A stretch of 64,000 nt of DNA from Frigoriglobus tundricola (GCF_013128195.2 NZ_CP053452.2:310001-374000), one strand, 5' to 3'. Shown: positions 36,367 through 45,271, counted from the stretch's first letter. Notes: generated from the sequence alone by a model not told the origin. Numbers and translations are program-made.

Positions 36367-37828
36367 CTACGCCAGCACGCCCTCGATCACCTCGCCGTGA
36401 ACGTCGGTGAGCCGGCGCTCGATCCCGTTGTGGTAGAACGACAGCCGCTCGTGATCGAGGCCGAGCAGGTGGAGCATCGTGGCGTGGAGGTCGTAGATGG
36501 TCGCCTTCTGCTCCGCGGCCTGGTAGCCGAACTCGTCGGTCGCGCCGTAACTGTGCGCCCGTTTCACGCCGGCCCCGGCGAGCCATACGGTGAAGCCCTT
36601 CGGGTTGTGGTCGCGCCCGCTCGCCCCCTTCTGGAACGTCGGCATCCGCCCGAACTCCGTCACCCACACCACGAGGGTGTCTTTTAGCAATCCGGTTCGT
36701 TTGAGGTCGGCGATCAGCGCCGCACATGGCTGGTCAAGGACCGCGGCGTGCGTTTCGTACTGCGGCTTCAGCGTCTTGTGGCCGTCCCAGTTACCGACGC
36801 CCTCCCCCATCGCGTAGGAGCCGTTGAACAGTTGCACGAACCGCACGTCGCGTTCCAGCAGGCGGCGCGCGAGCAGGCAGTTCCGGGCGAACCCGGCCTT
36901 CACCCGGTTCGCGTCCGTCGTCCCGTACTCCTCGTGCACGCGCTTCGGCTCCCTGGACAGGTCCGCGATCTCGGACGCCTTCAGTTGCATCTTCGCGGCC
37001 ATCTCGTAGCTCGCGATGCGGGCCGCGAGCTGCGCGTCGCCGGCCCGCGCCTGCGCGTGGTCGTCGTTGAGTAGCTTGAGGAAGTCACGGGTGTCCGCGT
37101 CGGCGGGTGCGGACACGCCAGCGGGCCGGGCGAGGTGCGGGATCGGTTTGTCCGCGGTGAACGGCGTGCCCTGGAACACGCCGGGGAGGAACGCGCTGCC
37201 CCAGTTGTTCGGCCCGACCTGCGGCACGCCGCGCGGGTCGGGGATCGCGACGAACGCCGGCAGGTCGCGATTCTCGCTGCCGAGCGCGTAACTTACCCAA
37301 GCCCCGGCGCTGGGGAAGCCGTCGAGCGTGAAGCCGGTGCTCATCTGATTTTCGGCCGGGCCGTGCGTGTTGCTCTTCGCGGTCATCGAGTGGATGAAGC
37401 ACATCTCGTCCGCGAGGGCCGCCAGGTTCGGCAGCAGGTCGGAGACCATCTTCCCGCTCTGCCCGCGCGGCTTGAACGCCCAGAGCGGCTTGACCAAATT
37501 CCCTTGCGCGCCCTGGAACGTGACGAGTTGCTCGGCCCCCGGCAGCGGTTGGCCGTCGCGCTTCACGAGTTCCGGCTTGTAGTCGAAGCTGTCGACGTGG
37601 CTGACCGCGCCGGAGCAGAAGATCGTCAGCACGCGCTTCGCTTTCGGTGCGAAGTGCGGCTTGCGCGGCGCGAGCGGGGCGTCGGGGCGGACGTCGGGCC
37701 GGAGCGCGCGCGGTCCGCGGCCAGGAGCCCGCGTTCCGCCAGCAGCGCCGCAGCGCGATCCCGCCGAGGCCGGTGCCGGCCTCATTCAAGAACGCCCGAC
37801 GGTTCAAGAGAGGATGATCATTTAGCAT
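36367..37828 (-). CDS. DUF1501 protein with disrupted N-terminal signal region
   Basis: The family N-terminus ([20 protein letters not shown], a Tat-like signal start) is read from the ATG at 37828, but the main frame that carries the rest (to 36367) is different. Between ~37700 and 37760 the expected signal sequence ([15 protein letters not shown]) lies in a third frame. Two one-base gaps would restore one ~487-residue protein. The main frame has the DUF1501 marks: [65 protein letters not shown] and [20 protein letters not shown]1501 proteins are sulfatase-like exported proteins of unknown activity, usually encoded with PSD1 proteins, as here (37938-40739). An in-frame ATG at 37785 would give a version without signal peptide. 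Confidence 0.8.
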
Positions 37829-37847
37829 TGTGGGTACTCACTCGCTG

Positions 37848-37933
37848 CCGCGGGCGAACCCCGCCCGCCAGAGCGGCGGGTGGCGCTGAATGACGCGCTA
37901 CCCGCCGCCCTGGCGGGCGGGGTTCGCCCGCGG
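37848..37933. repeat. 39-nt-arm hairpin between PSD1 and DUF1501 genes
   Basis: Arms 37848-37886 and 37895-37933 pair with two mismatches around an 8-nt loop (TGAATGAC). It almost fills the gap between two same-strand genes, so it could attenuate or stabilise the shared transcript. Confidence 0.65.
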
Positions 37934-37937
37934 CCGC

Positions 37938-40739
37938 TCAATCCACGAACACGAACTCGTTGGCGTTCAGCACGGCGCGGCACAGCGCCGCGAGGCCGTG
38001 ATCCGACACCAGTTTCGTCGCGGCGGCGAGTTCCTTCTCGCTCGGCTGGCGCTGGAACGCCAGCGCGAACGCGCGCTTGACCTGGGCCGCGGGTTCACTG
38101 CCGGCTTCTGTTTCCACGCGCCGGGCGAAATAGCCCGCCTGCTGGAGCATGAAGTTACTGTTGAGCAAGTTGAGCGCTTGCAGCGGCGTGGTGGACACGT
38201 TCCGCTTCGGCGCGATCTGGCCGCCGTCCGGGCAGTCGAACGCGCCGAACGTGTCGTCGAGTTGCATCCGCGGCTTGTACTGGTAGATCATCCGGCGGAA
38301 TTCGGCCGGGCCGAACTCCTTCTTCGGCGTGTACACCTTCACGTAATTCGAGTTCGGCTCAAAGAGATCGAAGCCGGGACCGCCCATCGTGAGGTCGAGC
38401 TTGCCGCTCACGAAGAGGACCGCGTCGCGGAGCGGTTCGGCTTCGATGCGCCGCGGCGGGTAGCGCCACAGCAGGCGCGTCTGTGCGTCCCGCGCCATCC
38501 CCGCCGTACTGGCTGCCGACGACTGGCGGTAGGTCGCCGAGGTGACGATGAGCCGGTGCATGTGCTTCAACGACCAGGGGGTAGGTCCTTCGCCCGGGCT
38601 CACCAGTTCGCTCGCCAGCCAGTCCAGCAGTTCGGGGTGAGTGGGCTTTCCGCCGTTCCGGCCGAAGTCGCTCGGCGTATCGACGATACCGACGCCGAAA
38701 TGGTGCTGCCACAACCGGTTCACCATCACGCGGGCCGTGAGCGGGTGCGCCGGATCGGTCATCCACTTCGCGAGCGCGGCGCGGCGCTCGGGATCGGACG
38801 CAGTCGGGGGGATGACCAGTCTCGGGCCGATCTCGGTCAAGCCGCCCGGCCCGACTGCTTCCTTCTTCTGTGTGGCGTCGCCGCGGTGAAGGCGGTGAGT
38901 GGCCTCCGGCGCCCCCATGCGACCGATGTACGCGACGGGCTCGCGCGAGAGAGTCGCGAGTTTCGTGCGAATGGCGCTCGCCCGCGCGCTGAGCTTCTGC
39001 CACGCGGCCTGATCGGGGCCTTTTAGACCGACCGGCACGGCGCTCGCGCTCGCGGGCGCTATGAACGGAACGCGGTCGTCCGACGACGCGACGACCGACC
39101 AGTTCTCGCGGTCCATTGATACGTCTATGCGGTAGCGTGTCGCGAGTCGGTCAATGTACCGGCCCTCACGGTCGCGCGACCACGTGATGCGATCGACGAG
39201 CACGCTGTCCGCGAGTTCGATCTGCACCCACCCGCGGCCGACCTTGTTGGAAATCCAGCTCCGCGAGTTACCGGGCTTGCCGTCGTGAACGTACTCCAAC
39301 CGGTGGATGTTGCCGGGGCCGTTGTAATCGCCGGAGGAGGTCGCTTTCGCGCCGGCCGACTTGAGCGCCACGTTCACGGATTTTGAACCCGCGACGAAGA
39401 CTTCCAGTTCGTCGATGCACGGCTCGACGGTGTTCGTCTCGAAGACCACGAACCGGACGAACCGGGCCTTCACCGGCTTGAAGCGTTCGGTGTTGAGGCG
39501 CGGGTTCACCGGCGGCCGGCGTGCTTCGGTCGCTGCCGGGTCGGCCAGCGGTTCCAGCGCGGCGAGTTCCGATTCGGCCTGCGCGAGTTGTTCGCGGAGC
39601 TGCTCGGCCTCCCGGGCGCGGGCCGGCGCGTCCCCGATCCGAACCGCCCGTTCGCCGTGGTGAACGCCTGCGAAAACGGCCTTGATCTGGTAGTAATCGA
39701 GTTGCGGGATCGGGTCGAACTTGTGCGCGTGGCAGCGGGCACATGAGACCGTCAGGCCGAGGAAAGCGGCGCCCGTCGTGCCGATCATGTCGTGGAGTTC
39801 GTCGGCCCGTTGGTTGAGCGTCAGCGTGAGGTCCGGGCTCTTCACCTCGTCCCACGCGCCGCCAACGAGAAAGCCGGTGGCCGCGCCCGCACCGAGTGTG
39901 TCGCCGGCGAGCTGTTCGCGGACGAACTGGTCGTAGGGTTTGTCGTCGTTGAACGCCCGGATGACGTAATCGCGATAGTGGTAGGCGTTCGGCCGCGCCC
40001 GGTTCATCTCGAAGCCGTTGCTCTCGGCGAACCGCACCACATCGAGCCAGTGCCGCGCCCACCGTTCGCCGTATTGCGGGCTCGCCAGATAGCGATCGAC
40101 CAGCTTTTCGTAGGCGCTCGCGTCCTTATCGCTGACGAACGCGTCTACCTCTTCCGGCGTGGGCGGCAGGCCGAGCAGATCGAACTTCAGCCGCCGGATG
40201 AGCGTGCGGCGGTCCGCTCCGGGCGAAAGAGTCAGCCCGCTCTCCTTCAACTTCGCGACGACGAACGCGTCAATCGGGTTCGCGCGTTGAGGATCGGGCG
40301 CTTTGGGTCGCTTGACCGGCTCAAACGCCCAGTGCGTCCCGACCGTTTCGTTCGAGGCGGGCCAGTTCGCACCGGCCGCGATCCACGTCGTCAGGGCGCC
40401 GATCTCTTCGGGCGTCAAGGCCGCGCGCCCGGCCGGCATGCGTTCCTGTTCGTCCTTGCTCGTGACCTTCTTGAGCAGGAGACTTTCGGCCGGCTTGCCG
40501 CTCACGAGCGCGGCTCCGGAATCGCCGCCCTTGAAGGCGTCCGTGCGGCGATCGAGCCGCAGCCCGCCGCGCTGCTTTTCCGGCCCGTGACAGGGAACGC
40601 AGTTCTTCGCAAAAATGGGTTGAACGTCGCGCGCGAAATCGACCGCCCGCGCGGGCGGGTCTTTCGGCGGATCGCTCGCCGCTACAGATGCCGCGAAAGC
40701 GATGAGCGCAAAAGGTATGGAGAGGGTGGGGCGGTACAT
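37938..40739 (-). CDS. PSD1 and planctomycete cytochrome C domain protein (DUF1549/DUF1553)
   Basis: 933 residues. Order: signal peptide (1-22); a planctomycete cytochrome-type domain with heme-binding CVPCH (47-51) and GGLRLDRRTDAFKGGDSG; DUF1549 (FVVAKLKESGLTLSPGADRR, DLLGLPPTPEEVDAF, RWARHWLDVVRFAESNGFE); a discoidin-like beta domain (SRSWISNKVGRGWVQIELAD, TWSRDREGRYIDRLATRYRI); and DUF1553 (VNRLWQHHFGVGIVDTPSDF, LNSNFMLQQAGYFARRV). It is probably periplasmic and polysaccharide-linked, but no activity is proven for the family. The ATG at 40739 starts the signal peptide; an upstream start at 40826 is less likely. It precedes the DUF1501 gene in the same direction. Confidence 0.92.
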   Translation of the reverse strand: MYRPTLSIPFALIAFAASVAASDPPKDPPARAVDFARDVQPIFAKNCVPCHGPEKQRGGLRLDRRTDAFKGGDSGAALVSGKPAESLLLKKVTSKDEQERMPAGRAALTPEEIGALTTWIAAGANWPASNETVGTHWAFEPVKRPKAPDPQRANPIDAFVVAKLKESGLTLSPGADRRTLIRRLKFDLLGLPPTPEEVDAFVSDKDASAYEKLVDRYLASPQYGERWARHWLDVVRFAESNGFEMNRARPNAYHYRDYVIRAFNDDKPYDQFVREQLAGDTLGAGAATGFLVGGAWDEVKSPDLTLTLNQRADELHDMIGTTGAAFLGLTVSCARCHAHKFDPIPQLDYYQIKAVFAGVHHGERAVRIGDAPARAREAEQLREQLAQAESELAALEPLADPAATEARRPPVNPRLNTERFKPVKARFVRFVVFETNTVEPCIDELEVFVAGSKSVNVALKSAGAKATSSGDYNGPGNIHRLEYVHDGKPGNSRSWISNKVGRGWVQIELADSVLVDRITWSRDREGRYIDRLATRYRIDVSMDRENWSVVASSDDRVPFIAPASASAVPVGLKGPDQAAWQKLSARASAIRTKLATLSREPVAYIGRMGAPEATHRLHRGDATQKKEAVGPGGLTEIGPRLVIPPTASDPERRAALAKWMTDPAHPLTARVMVNRLWQHHFGVGIVDTPSDFGRNGGKPTHPELLDWLASELVSPGEGPTPWSLKHMHRLIVTSATYRQSSAASTAGMARDAQTRLLWRYPPRRIEAEPLRDAVLFVSGKLDLTMGGPGFDLFEPNSNYVKVYTPKKEFGPAEFRRMIYQYKPRMQLDDTFGAFDCPDGGQIAPKRNVSTTPLQALNLLNSNFMLQQAGYFARRVETEAGSEPAAQVKRAFALAFQRQPSEKELAAATKLVSDHGLAALCRAVLNANEFVFVD

Positions 40740-40824
40740 GGATCGTTCCGAGGAGATACTGGCGGGTGCCCAAATGGTACCCCAAGCGGACACGCACTGC
40801 CACAGCGCAACAGACACGAAAGAC

Positions 40825-40984
40825 AAGAAAAGGCGGACTCACCACAGAGCCACAAAGGGCACAGAGCAAAACAAGACGAAGGAAAACCGCAACCGAGAAT
40901 GCCGTTGAAACAGAACTCTCACTCTCTCGGCTGTTATCTCCTCTCTGTGCTCTCTGTGACTCTGTGGTGAATCCGCCTTTTCTT
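40825..40984. repeat. Long inverted repeat with 42-nt arms (CACAGAG type)
   Basis: Arms 40825-40866 and 40943-40984 pair with about five mismatches around a 76-nt loop. The motif TCACCACAGAG-CACA-GGGCACAGAG is simple and purine-rich. The element lies between the divergent PSD1 and selD starts, so it is not a terminator. It resembles the inverted repeat at 53061-53153 in style. Confidence 0.65.
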
Positions 40985-41020
40985 TTTGACTACACTGACC
41001 GCACCGAGCTGGAGAACGCC

Positions 41021-42082
41021 ATGAACCCGACCGAACCACTCCGCCTGACCAAACTCGCCAAACGCGCCGGGTGTGCGGCGAAGCACCCGCCGGGGTTCCT
41101 GCTGCCGCTCCTGGGGATGTTGCCGCCGGTCACCGACCCGAACGTGCTGATCGGCAGTTCGACCGCCGACGACGCGGCCGTCTACAAGCTCTCGGACGAG
41201 CTGGCGCTAGTGCTCACCACCGACTTCTTCACCCCCATCGTGGACAGCCCGCGCGACTTCGGCCGCGTGGCCGCCGCGAACGCGCTCTCCGACGTGTACG
41301 CGATGGGCGGCAAGCCGACCGCGGCGCTGAGCATCGTCGGCTTCCCCGATTCGCTCCCGGCAACGGTGCTGGGCGAAATTCTCGCCGGCGCCTCCGCCGT
41401 CGCGAACGAAGCCGGAATCGCCATCGTCGGCGGGCACACGATCAAGAGTGAGGAACCGATCTTCGGGCTGGCCGTTGTGGGGACGGTTCACCCCGACCGC
41501 GTGCTGTCGAACGCCGGGGCGAAGCCGGGCGACGTGTTGATCCTCACGAAACCGCTCGGCCTCGGCATCATCTCCACCGCCGCGAAGAACGATCTGGACT
41601 CCCAATCGGCCATCACAAACGCGATTCGCGTGATGACGACGCTGAACCGCGCCGCGGCCGAGGTGCTCACGCGCTTCGAGGTTCACGCGCTCACCGACGT
41701 GACGGGCTTCGGGCTGCTCGGCCACCTGCGGAACGTGACCGCGGCGAGCGGCGTGACGGCGGAAGTGTGGGCGGACCGCGTGCCGGTGCTGTCGGCCGCG
41801 CGGGATTACGTGAAAGCCGGCATTGCGCCGGGCGGCACGCGGGCGAACGCGAAATTCCTTGCGGACTGGGTCGAGTTCGCGTCCGACGTGTCACCAGAAG
41901 AACAGCTCCTGCTGTGCGACGCGCAAACCTCCGGCGGGCTGCTCGCGGCGGTACCCGAGCGCATCGCGAAGGAGGTGACGCGGGCGTTGACCGCCGCCGG
42001 AACGCTCGCGAGCGCGGTTGTGGGCCGCATCACCGGTACGGGGAGCGGAAAGATTCGCGTATCGGCCCGTTGCGTGTCGTGA
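41021..42082 (+). CDS. selD: Selenide, water dikinase (selenophosphate synthetase)
   Basis: 353 residues. It makes selenophosphate from selenide and ATP, the selenium donor for selenocysteine and selenouridine. It starts MNPTEPLRLTKLAKRAGCAA, with catalytic-position Cys18 and Lys21, and contains STADDAAVYKL, VLTTDFFTPIVDSPRDFG, GGHTIKSEEP, LTDVTGFGLLGHL and CDAQTSGGLLAAVP. Here the active-site residue is Cys, not selenocysteine. GGAG lies 7 bases before the ATG at 41021; the longer open frame upstream runs through the inverted repeat and is not coding. A selenoprotein gene at 59682-59921 gives this enzyme a local client. Confidence 0.95.
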   Translation: MNPTEPLRLTKLAKRAGCAAKHPPGFLLPLLGMLPPVTDPNVLIGSSTADDAAVYKLSDELALVLTTDFFTPIVDSPRDFGRVAAANALSDVYAMGGKPTAALSIVGFPDSLPATVLGEILAGASAVANEAGIAIVGGHTIKSEEPIFGLAVVGTVHPDRVLSNAGAKPGDVLILTKPLGLGIISTAAKNDLDSQSAITNAIRVMTTLNRAAAEVLTRFEVHALTDVTGFGLLGHLRNVTAASGVTAEVWADRVPVLSAARDYVKAGIAPGGTRANAKFLADWVEFASDVSPEEQLLLCDAQTSGGLLAAVPERIAKEVTRALTAAGTLASAVVGRITGTGSGKIRVSARCVS

Positions 42083-42120
42083 ACGGACGGGATACTTTCA
42101 GCTCATCCTTCGCGTGCTGC

Positions 42121-42344
42121 GTTTAGCTCGCTGCTTTGCAGCAGGACGATGTTGCGTCGTCCGAGCGAATCGCCAAGCAACACACGCGGGGAAGGCTGTT
42201 CCAGCACCGCTATCGACCCCGCCGGGGTCGGCGTATACAGTGCCTGGATCAAGCCCGCGAGTCGTGCTTCACTGTATACGCCGACCCCGGCGGGGTCGGC
42301 GGTGCCGTGAGCCTTCCGCGTCCCAGGTGAAGAAGTAAACGCCG
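42121..42344 (+). repeat. Structured 224-bp element, copy B (candidate non-coding RNA)
   Basis: It is collinear with copy A (36085-36308) and exactly the same length. Conserved parts: the 5' block from GTTTAGCTCG, hairpin GGACGA/TCGTCC, GGGGAAGGCTGTTCCAGC then ACCGC, the central loop GCCTGGATCAAG onward, and the 3' block GGTGCCGTGAGCCTTCCGCG. Differences in helices compensate: GTTGC/GCAAC in A is GCTGC/GCAGC in B, and in the loop AAC/GTT in A is AAG/CTT in B. The long stem (42214-42241 with 42271-42298) is 28 perfect base pairs of entirely different sequence. A hairpin follows at 42363-42392, then eutB at 42426. An upstream GATACTTTC matches GGTACCTTC before copy A and may be promoter-related. 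Confidence 0.7.
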
Positions 42345-42362
42345 ACCGCGAAGGACAAGGTG

Positions 42363-42392
42363 AGCGGGCCGCGGAGCAATCCGCGGCCCGCT
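42363..42392 (+). terminator. Hairpin after structured element copy B
   Basis: 13-bp perfect arms AGCGGGCCGCGGA (42363-42375) and its complement (42380-42392) with loop GCAA, 18 bp after the element and 34 bp before the eutB start. Placement after the element mirrors copy A. Confidence 0.55.
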
Positions 42393-42425
42393 TCGTTCCG
42401 ATCCACCCCACCTCAACCCAAACCG

Positions 42426-43823
42426 ATGCCGTTTAGCCACACGATCCGCGGTGAGTTGTTCACCTTCGCCGACTTGCGCGAGCTGCTTGCAAAGGCGAAC
42501 GAGGTGAAGTCCGGCGACGCGCTCGCGGGGATCGCGGCGGCGTCCGAGCGCGAGCGCGTCGCGGCCAAGCTCGCCCTCTCGGACGTGCCGCTCTCGGTCA
42601 TCGCGGAAACGCCCGTCATCGACCCCGACACGGACGACGTCTCGCGGCTCATTCTGGATTCACACGACCGCACGACATTCGCGCGCATCCGTTCGATGAC
42701 GGTCGGCGAGTTTCGCGAGTTCCTGCTGGACGATTCGACCACCGGTGACACGCTCCGAACTCTCAAATGGGCGATTACGCCGGAGATCGCCGCCGCGGTC
42801 GCGAAGCTGATGGGCAACAAGGAACTGGTGTACGCGGCCGCGAAGATCCGGACCGTGACGCGGTGCCGGAACACCCTCGGCGAGCGCGGCGTGTTCGGCG
42901 TCCGCGTGCAACCGAACCACCCGACCGACGATCTCGCGGGCATTCTGGTGAGCGCCGTCGATGGCCTCGCCTTCGGCTGCGGCGACGCGGTCATCGGCGT
43001 GAACCCCGCGATCGATTCGGTCGATACCGTGGGTGCGGTCCTGCACCTGCTCGATCGCCTCATTGCGAAGCTGGACGTGCCCACACAAGCGTGCTGCCTC
43101 GCGCACATTACGACACAGCTCGCCGCGCTCGATCGCGGCGCGCCGGTCGATCTGCTGTTCCAGTCGGTTGCGGGCACTCAGGCCGCGAACGCGAGTTTCG
43201 GTATCTCACTCGCAATGCTGAAGGAAGGCCGAGAACGCGTGCAGGAATCGCACCGTGGGCGCGACGTCGCCTGGGCGGGCGATCAGGTGATGTACTTCGA
43301 GACGGGCCAGGGCAGCGCGCTCTCTGCGGAGGCGCACCACGGCGTCGATCAACTCACCCTGGAAGCTCGCGCGCACGCCGTTTCGCGGGCGTTCGACCCG
43401 TTCCTCGTGAACACCGTCGTCGGGTTCATCGGTCCGGAGTACCTCGCGGACGAGCGGCAGATCACGCGGGCCGGGCTGGAGGACCACTTCGTCGGCAAGT
43501 TGCTCGGCCTGCCGATGGGCGTGGACGTGTGCTACACCAACCACGCCGACGCCGACCAGAACTCCGCCGACAACCTGCTCCTACTCCTCGCCGCGGCCGG
43601 GTGCAATTATGTGATGGGCGTGCCGTGCGCCGACGACGTGATGCTCAACTACCAGTCCACGAGCTACCACGACGCCGCGACCGTTCGGAGCCTGTTCGGA
43701 CTGCGCCCGGCCCCGGAGTTTCAGGCATGGCTCGAAGCCCGCGGCATCCTGCGCGATGGCAGGCTGACCAGCGGCGAGCGCCCCGCATTGCTGGGGAGCA
43801 TCGAGAAGGTGCTAACCAGATGA
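42426..43823 (+). CDS. eutB: Ethanolamine ammonia-lyase large (catalytic) subunit
   Basis: 465 residues. With EutC and adenosylcobalamin it splits ethanolamine into acetaldehyde and ammonia. EutB marks include GVRVQPNHPTDDL, FQSVAGTQAANASFGISLAM, FETGQGSALSAEAHHGVDQ, NTVVGFIGPEYL, VCYTNHADADQNSADNLLLL and CNYVMGVPCADDVMLNYQST. The ATG at 42426 gives the family N-terminus (FSHTIRGELFTFADLRELLA). The small subunit eutC lies 2.9 kb downstream, after a permease and inserted material, not directly adjacent as usual. No microcompartment shell genes are in the window, so acetaldehyde is probably handled in the cytoplasm. Confidence 0.95.
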   Translation: MPFSHTIRGELFTFADLRELLAKANEVKSGDALAGIAAASERERVAAKLALSDVPLSVIAETPVIDPDTDDVSRLILDSHDRTTFARIRSMTVGEFREFLLDDSTTGDTLRTLKWAITPEIAAAVAKLMGNKELVYAAAKIRTVTRCRNTLGERGVFGVRVQPNHPTDDLAGILVSAVDGLAFGCGDAVIGVNPAIDSVDTVGAVLHLLDRLIAKLDVPTQACCLAHITTQLAALDRGAPVDLLFQSVAGTQAANASFGISLAMLKEGRERVQESHRGRDVAWAGDQVMYFETGQGSALSAEAHHGVDQLTLEARAHAVSRAFDPFLVNTVVGFIGPEYLADERQITRAGLEDHFVGKLLGLPMGVDVCYTNHADADQNSADNLLLLLAAAGCNYVMGVPCADDVMLNYQSTSYHDAATVRSLFGLRPAPEFQAWLEARGILRDGRLTSGERPALLGSIEKVLTR

Positions 43824-43847
43824 TTTGTCACAAGAAGAGGTATTCGG

Positions 43848-44363
43848 ATGGGACAAGGCGAGCTATTCGCGTTGGATGGCGCCACCTTTCAACGGTTGGT
43901 TGCGTTGGTGGATAGCCCATCACTCATGGAACTGGTGCAGGAAATCGAGGACACATGGGACGAGAATCAACGACTCGCGTGTTGGAAGTCCTGGCCGGAA
44001 CTTCACAAATGCCTCACTGGGAGTCATTCCGATCCAAAGGCCGGGCCGGCCCCGCTCCACGAATGCTTCTTGGGCAATCGATACCTCACCGATCCGAACG
44101 GAGGTTACATTGTTGCCTTACTGGATGCCAACAAACTGACCGCGTTACTGACCGCGTTGGAACCCCCCGGTACGGCTTGGCTGCGCGGACAGTGCAAACG
44201 GTTATTCGCGGATGATTACTCCGACGACTGGTTCACAGGACTCTCGGAGTTGCTCTCCGCGGCCCGAGAGTTCTACCGACAAGCTGTGGAATCCGGTCAT
44301 TCGGTATTGTTCACTTCTGACGAAGTCCTCGCCGACATTTACGCGCCGGGCGACCACGAATGA
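43848..44363 (+). CDS. DUF1877 (YfbM-like) family protein
   Basis: 171 residues that resemble DUF1877: acidic, mainly helical, with a YLTDPNGGYIVALLDANKL segment, FADDYSDDWFTGLSELLSAA and YRQAVESGHSVLFTSDEVL. Its function is unknown. It starts 24 bp after eutB behind an AGAAGAGG ribosome-binding site. Its stop overlaps a second start codon (ATGA at 44360) that leads into a permease-like remnant. This suggests it was once the middle gene of a compact eutB-DUF1877-permease-eutC operon. Confidence 0.7.
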   Translation: MGQGELFALDGATFQRLVALVDSPSLMELVQEIEDTWDENQRLACWKSWPELHKCLTGSHSDPKAGPAPLHECFLGNRYLTDPNGGYIVALLDANKLTALLTALEPPGTAWLRGQCKRLFADDYSDDWFTGLSELLSAAREFYRQAVESGHSVLFTSDEVLADIYAPGDHE

Positions 44364-44431
44364 GCAACCGCGATAAGCCCCCGTCAACACTCGAAGAATC
44401 CGACGGCGTTCGCACCCTGCACAAGTCATAG
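44360..44431 (+). pseudogene. Truncated start of the ethanolamine permease gene
   Basis: A 23-codon frame opens with an ATG overlapping the DUF1877 stop and ends LEESDGVRTLHKS-stop. The intact permease at 45272 begins with a leader ending DEPDDVRTLHKFGYAQ. The DNA of the shared VRTLHK segment is almost identical (GTTCGCACCCTGCACAAGT in both). It looks like the original 5' end of the permease gene, cut off by the insertion of ~0.9 kb. Confidence 0.55.
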
Positions 44432-44802
44432 CCCGCCGGTGATCGGTGCCGCGAACCACTGGCAGGCTCACGCCGCGCCGTGTTGTAGGTCGCGGTCGAG
44501 GAGGCTTTGCGACGAGGCCCGACGTCCCTGGGCTACGCGTGTCCCGCTTGCGCCGCTGGGCTTCGCAGACCCACCGGTGGTTGGTCGTCGGGCCTCGCGT
44601 CCAAAGCCAAGCTCGACCGCGACCTTCATCCATGACCGACAACCTCGTGGCGGCACCGCCAGCGACTCACGGGCCGTGCCCGGGAACCACCGAAAAATGC
44701 CGACCGAGAACGAGGCATGCTTGCGCACTTTGCACCCTCTTCGATCAAACCGATCGAGTAGAATCATACTTACACCCCCCAACCATCTCAGAGAGCGGAC
44801 CG
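44432..44802. other. Inserted DNA between permease remnant and Cys-rich gene
   Basis: No supported gene in this stretch. It contains the large imperfect hairpin at 44487-44625, listed separately, and A/T-richer sequence just before the Cys-rich ORF. It appears to be part of the material that separated the permease gene from its original start. Confidence 0.4.
44487..44625. repeat. Imperfect ~139-bp hairpin in the inserted segment
   Basis: Arms at 44487-44524 and 44586-44625 share AGGTCGCGGTCGAG at the outer end and CGAGGCCCGACG at the inner end as complements, with small bulges between. The central part holds a further palindrome around CCAGCGGC/GCCGCTGG. The layout resembles a small non-autonomous palindromic element. 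Confidence 0.5.
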
Positions 44803-45180
44803 ATGATCCCGCTGCCCACGATCGATGTGCTGGACTCGATCACGATTCCCGTCCCGTGCCCGATGCGGTGGGAGGAGATGCACGGGGACCGCCGCACGCG
44901 GTTCTGCGACGCTTGCCAGCAGCACGTTCACGACGTAAGCGAACTTTCGCGCGCCGAAGCGATACAACTCGTTACCGGCGGCGAGACGAAGCCGTGCCTG
45001 CGTATTTTTCGGCGGCAAGACGGGCGCGTGTTGACCACGGACTGCGCGACGCGACGCGAACGCGCGTGGAAGTGGCTGAGCCGCCGCTCGGTTTTCGCTG
45101 CCGCGCTCTTTTCTGGCATAGCGTTCATCGCCGGATGCGGGCAGACGACTTGCACAACATCCTCGCTCGGCAAACGTTAG
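44803..45180 (+). CDS. Cys-rich conserved protein with C-terminal lipobox-like helix
   Basis: 125 residues. It shows a cysteine pattern CPMRWEEMHGD...RFCDACQQHVHDVSELS and later KPCLRIFRRQDGRVLTTDC. This pattern recurs in uncharacterised proteins of planctomycetes and some other bacteria and may bind a metal. A C-terminal hydrophobic stretch (FAAALFSGIAFIAGCG) could anchor it in the membrane. The start at 44803 (MIPLPTIDVLDSITIP) fits. The gene lies inside the segment that interrupts the ethanolamine cluster, so it was probably brought in with it. Confidence 0.65.
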   Translation: MIPLPTIDVLDSITIPVPCPMRWEEMHGDRRTRFCDACQQHVHDVSELSRAEAIQLVTGGETKPCLRIFRRQDGRVLTTDCATRRERAWKWLSRRSVFAAALFSGIAFIAGCGQTTCTTSSLGKR

Positions 45181-45271
45181 CAGAGGGCACGTGAAAAGGC
45201 ACACCTGGGCAGCCTGGCCGACCAGCACGAGCGCGCCAAAGCAATAGCTCGGCGTTCCATACAACGGCCGC

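Noticed and set aside
42121..42411. Small protein on the reverse strand of structured element copy B (and the related frame over copy A)
   Set aside because: Both reverse frames look alike only because the DNA flanks are alike. The stem arms change completely while staying complementary, which structure explains and protein conservation does not.
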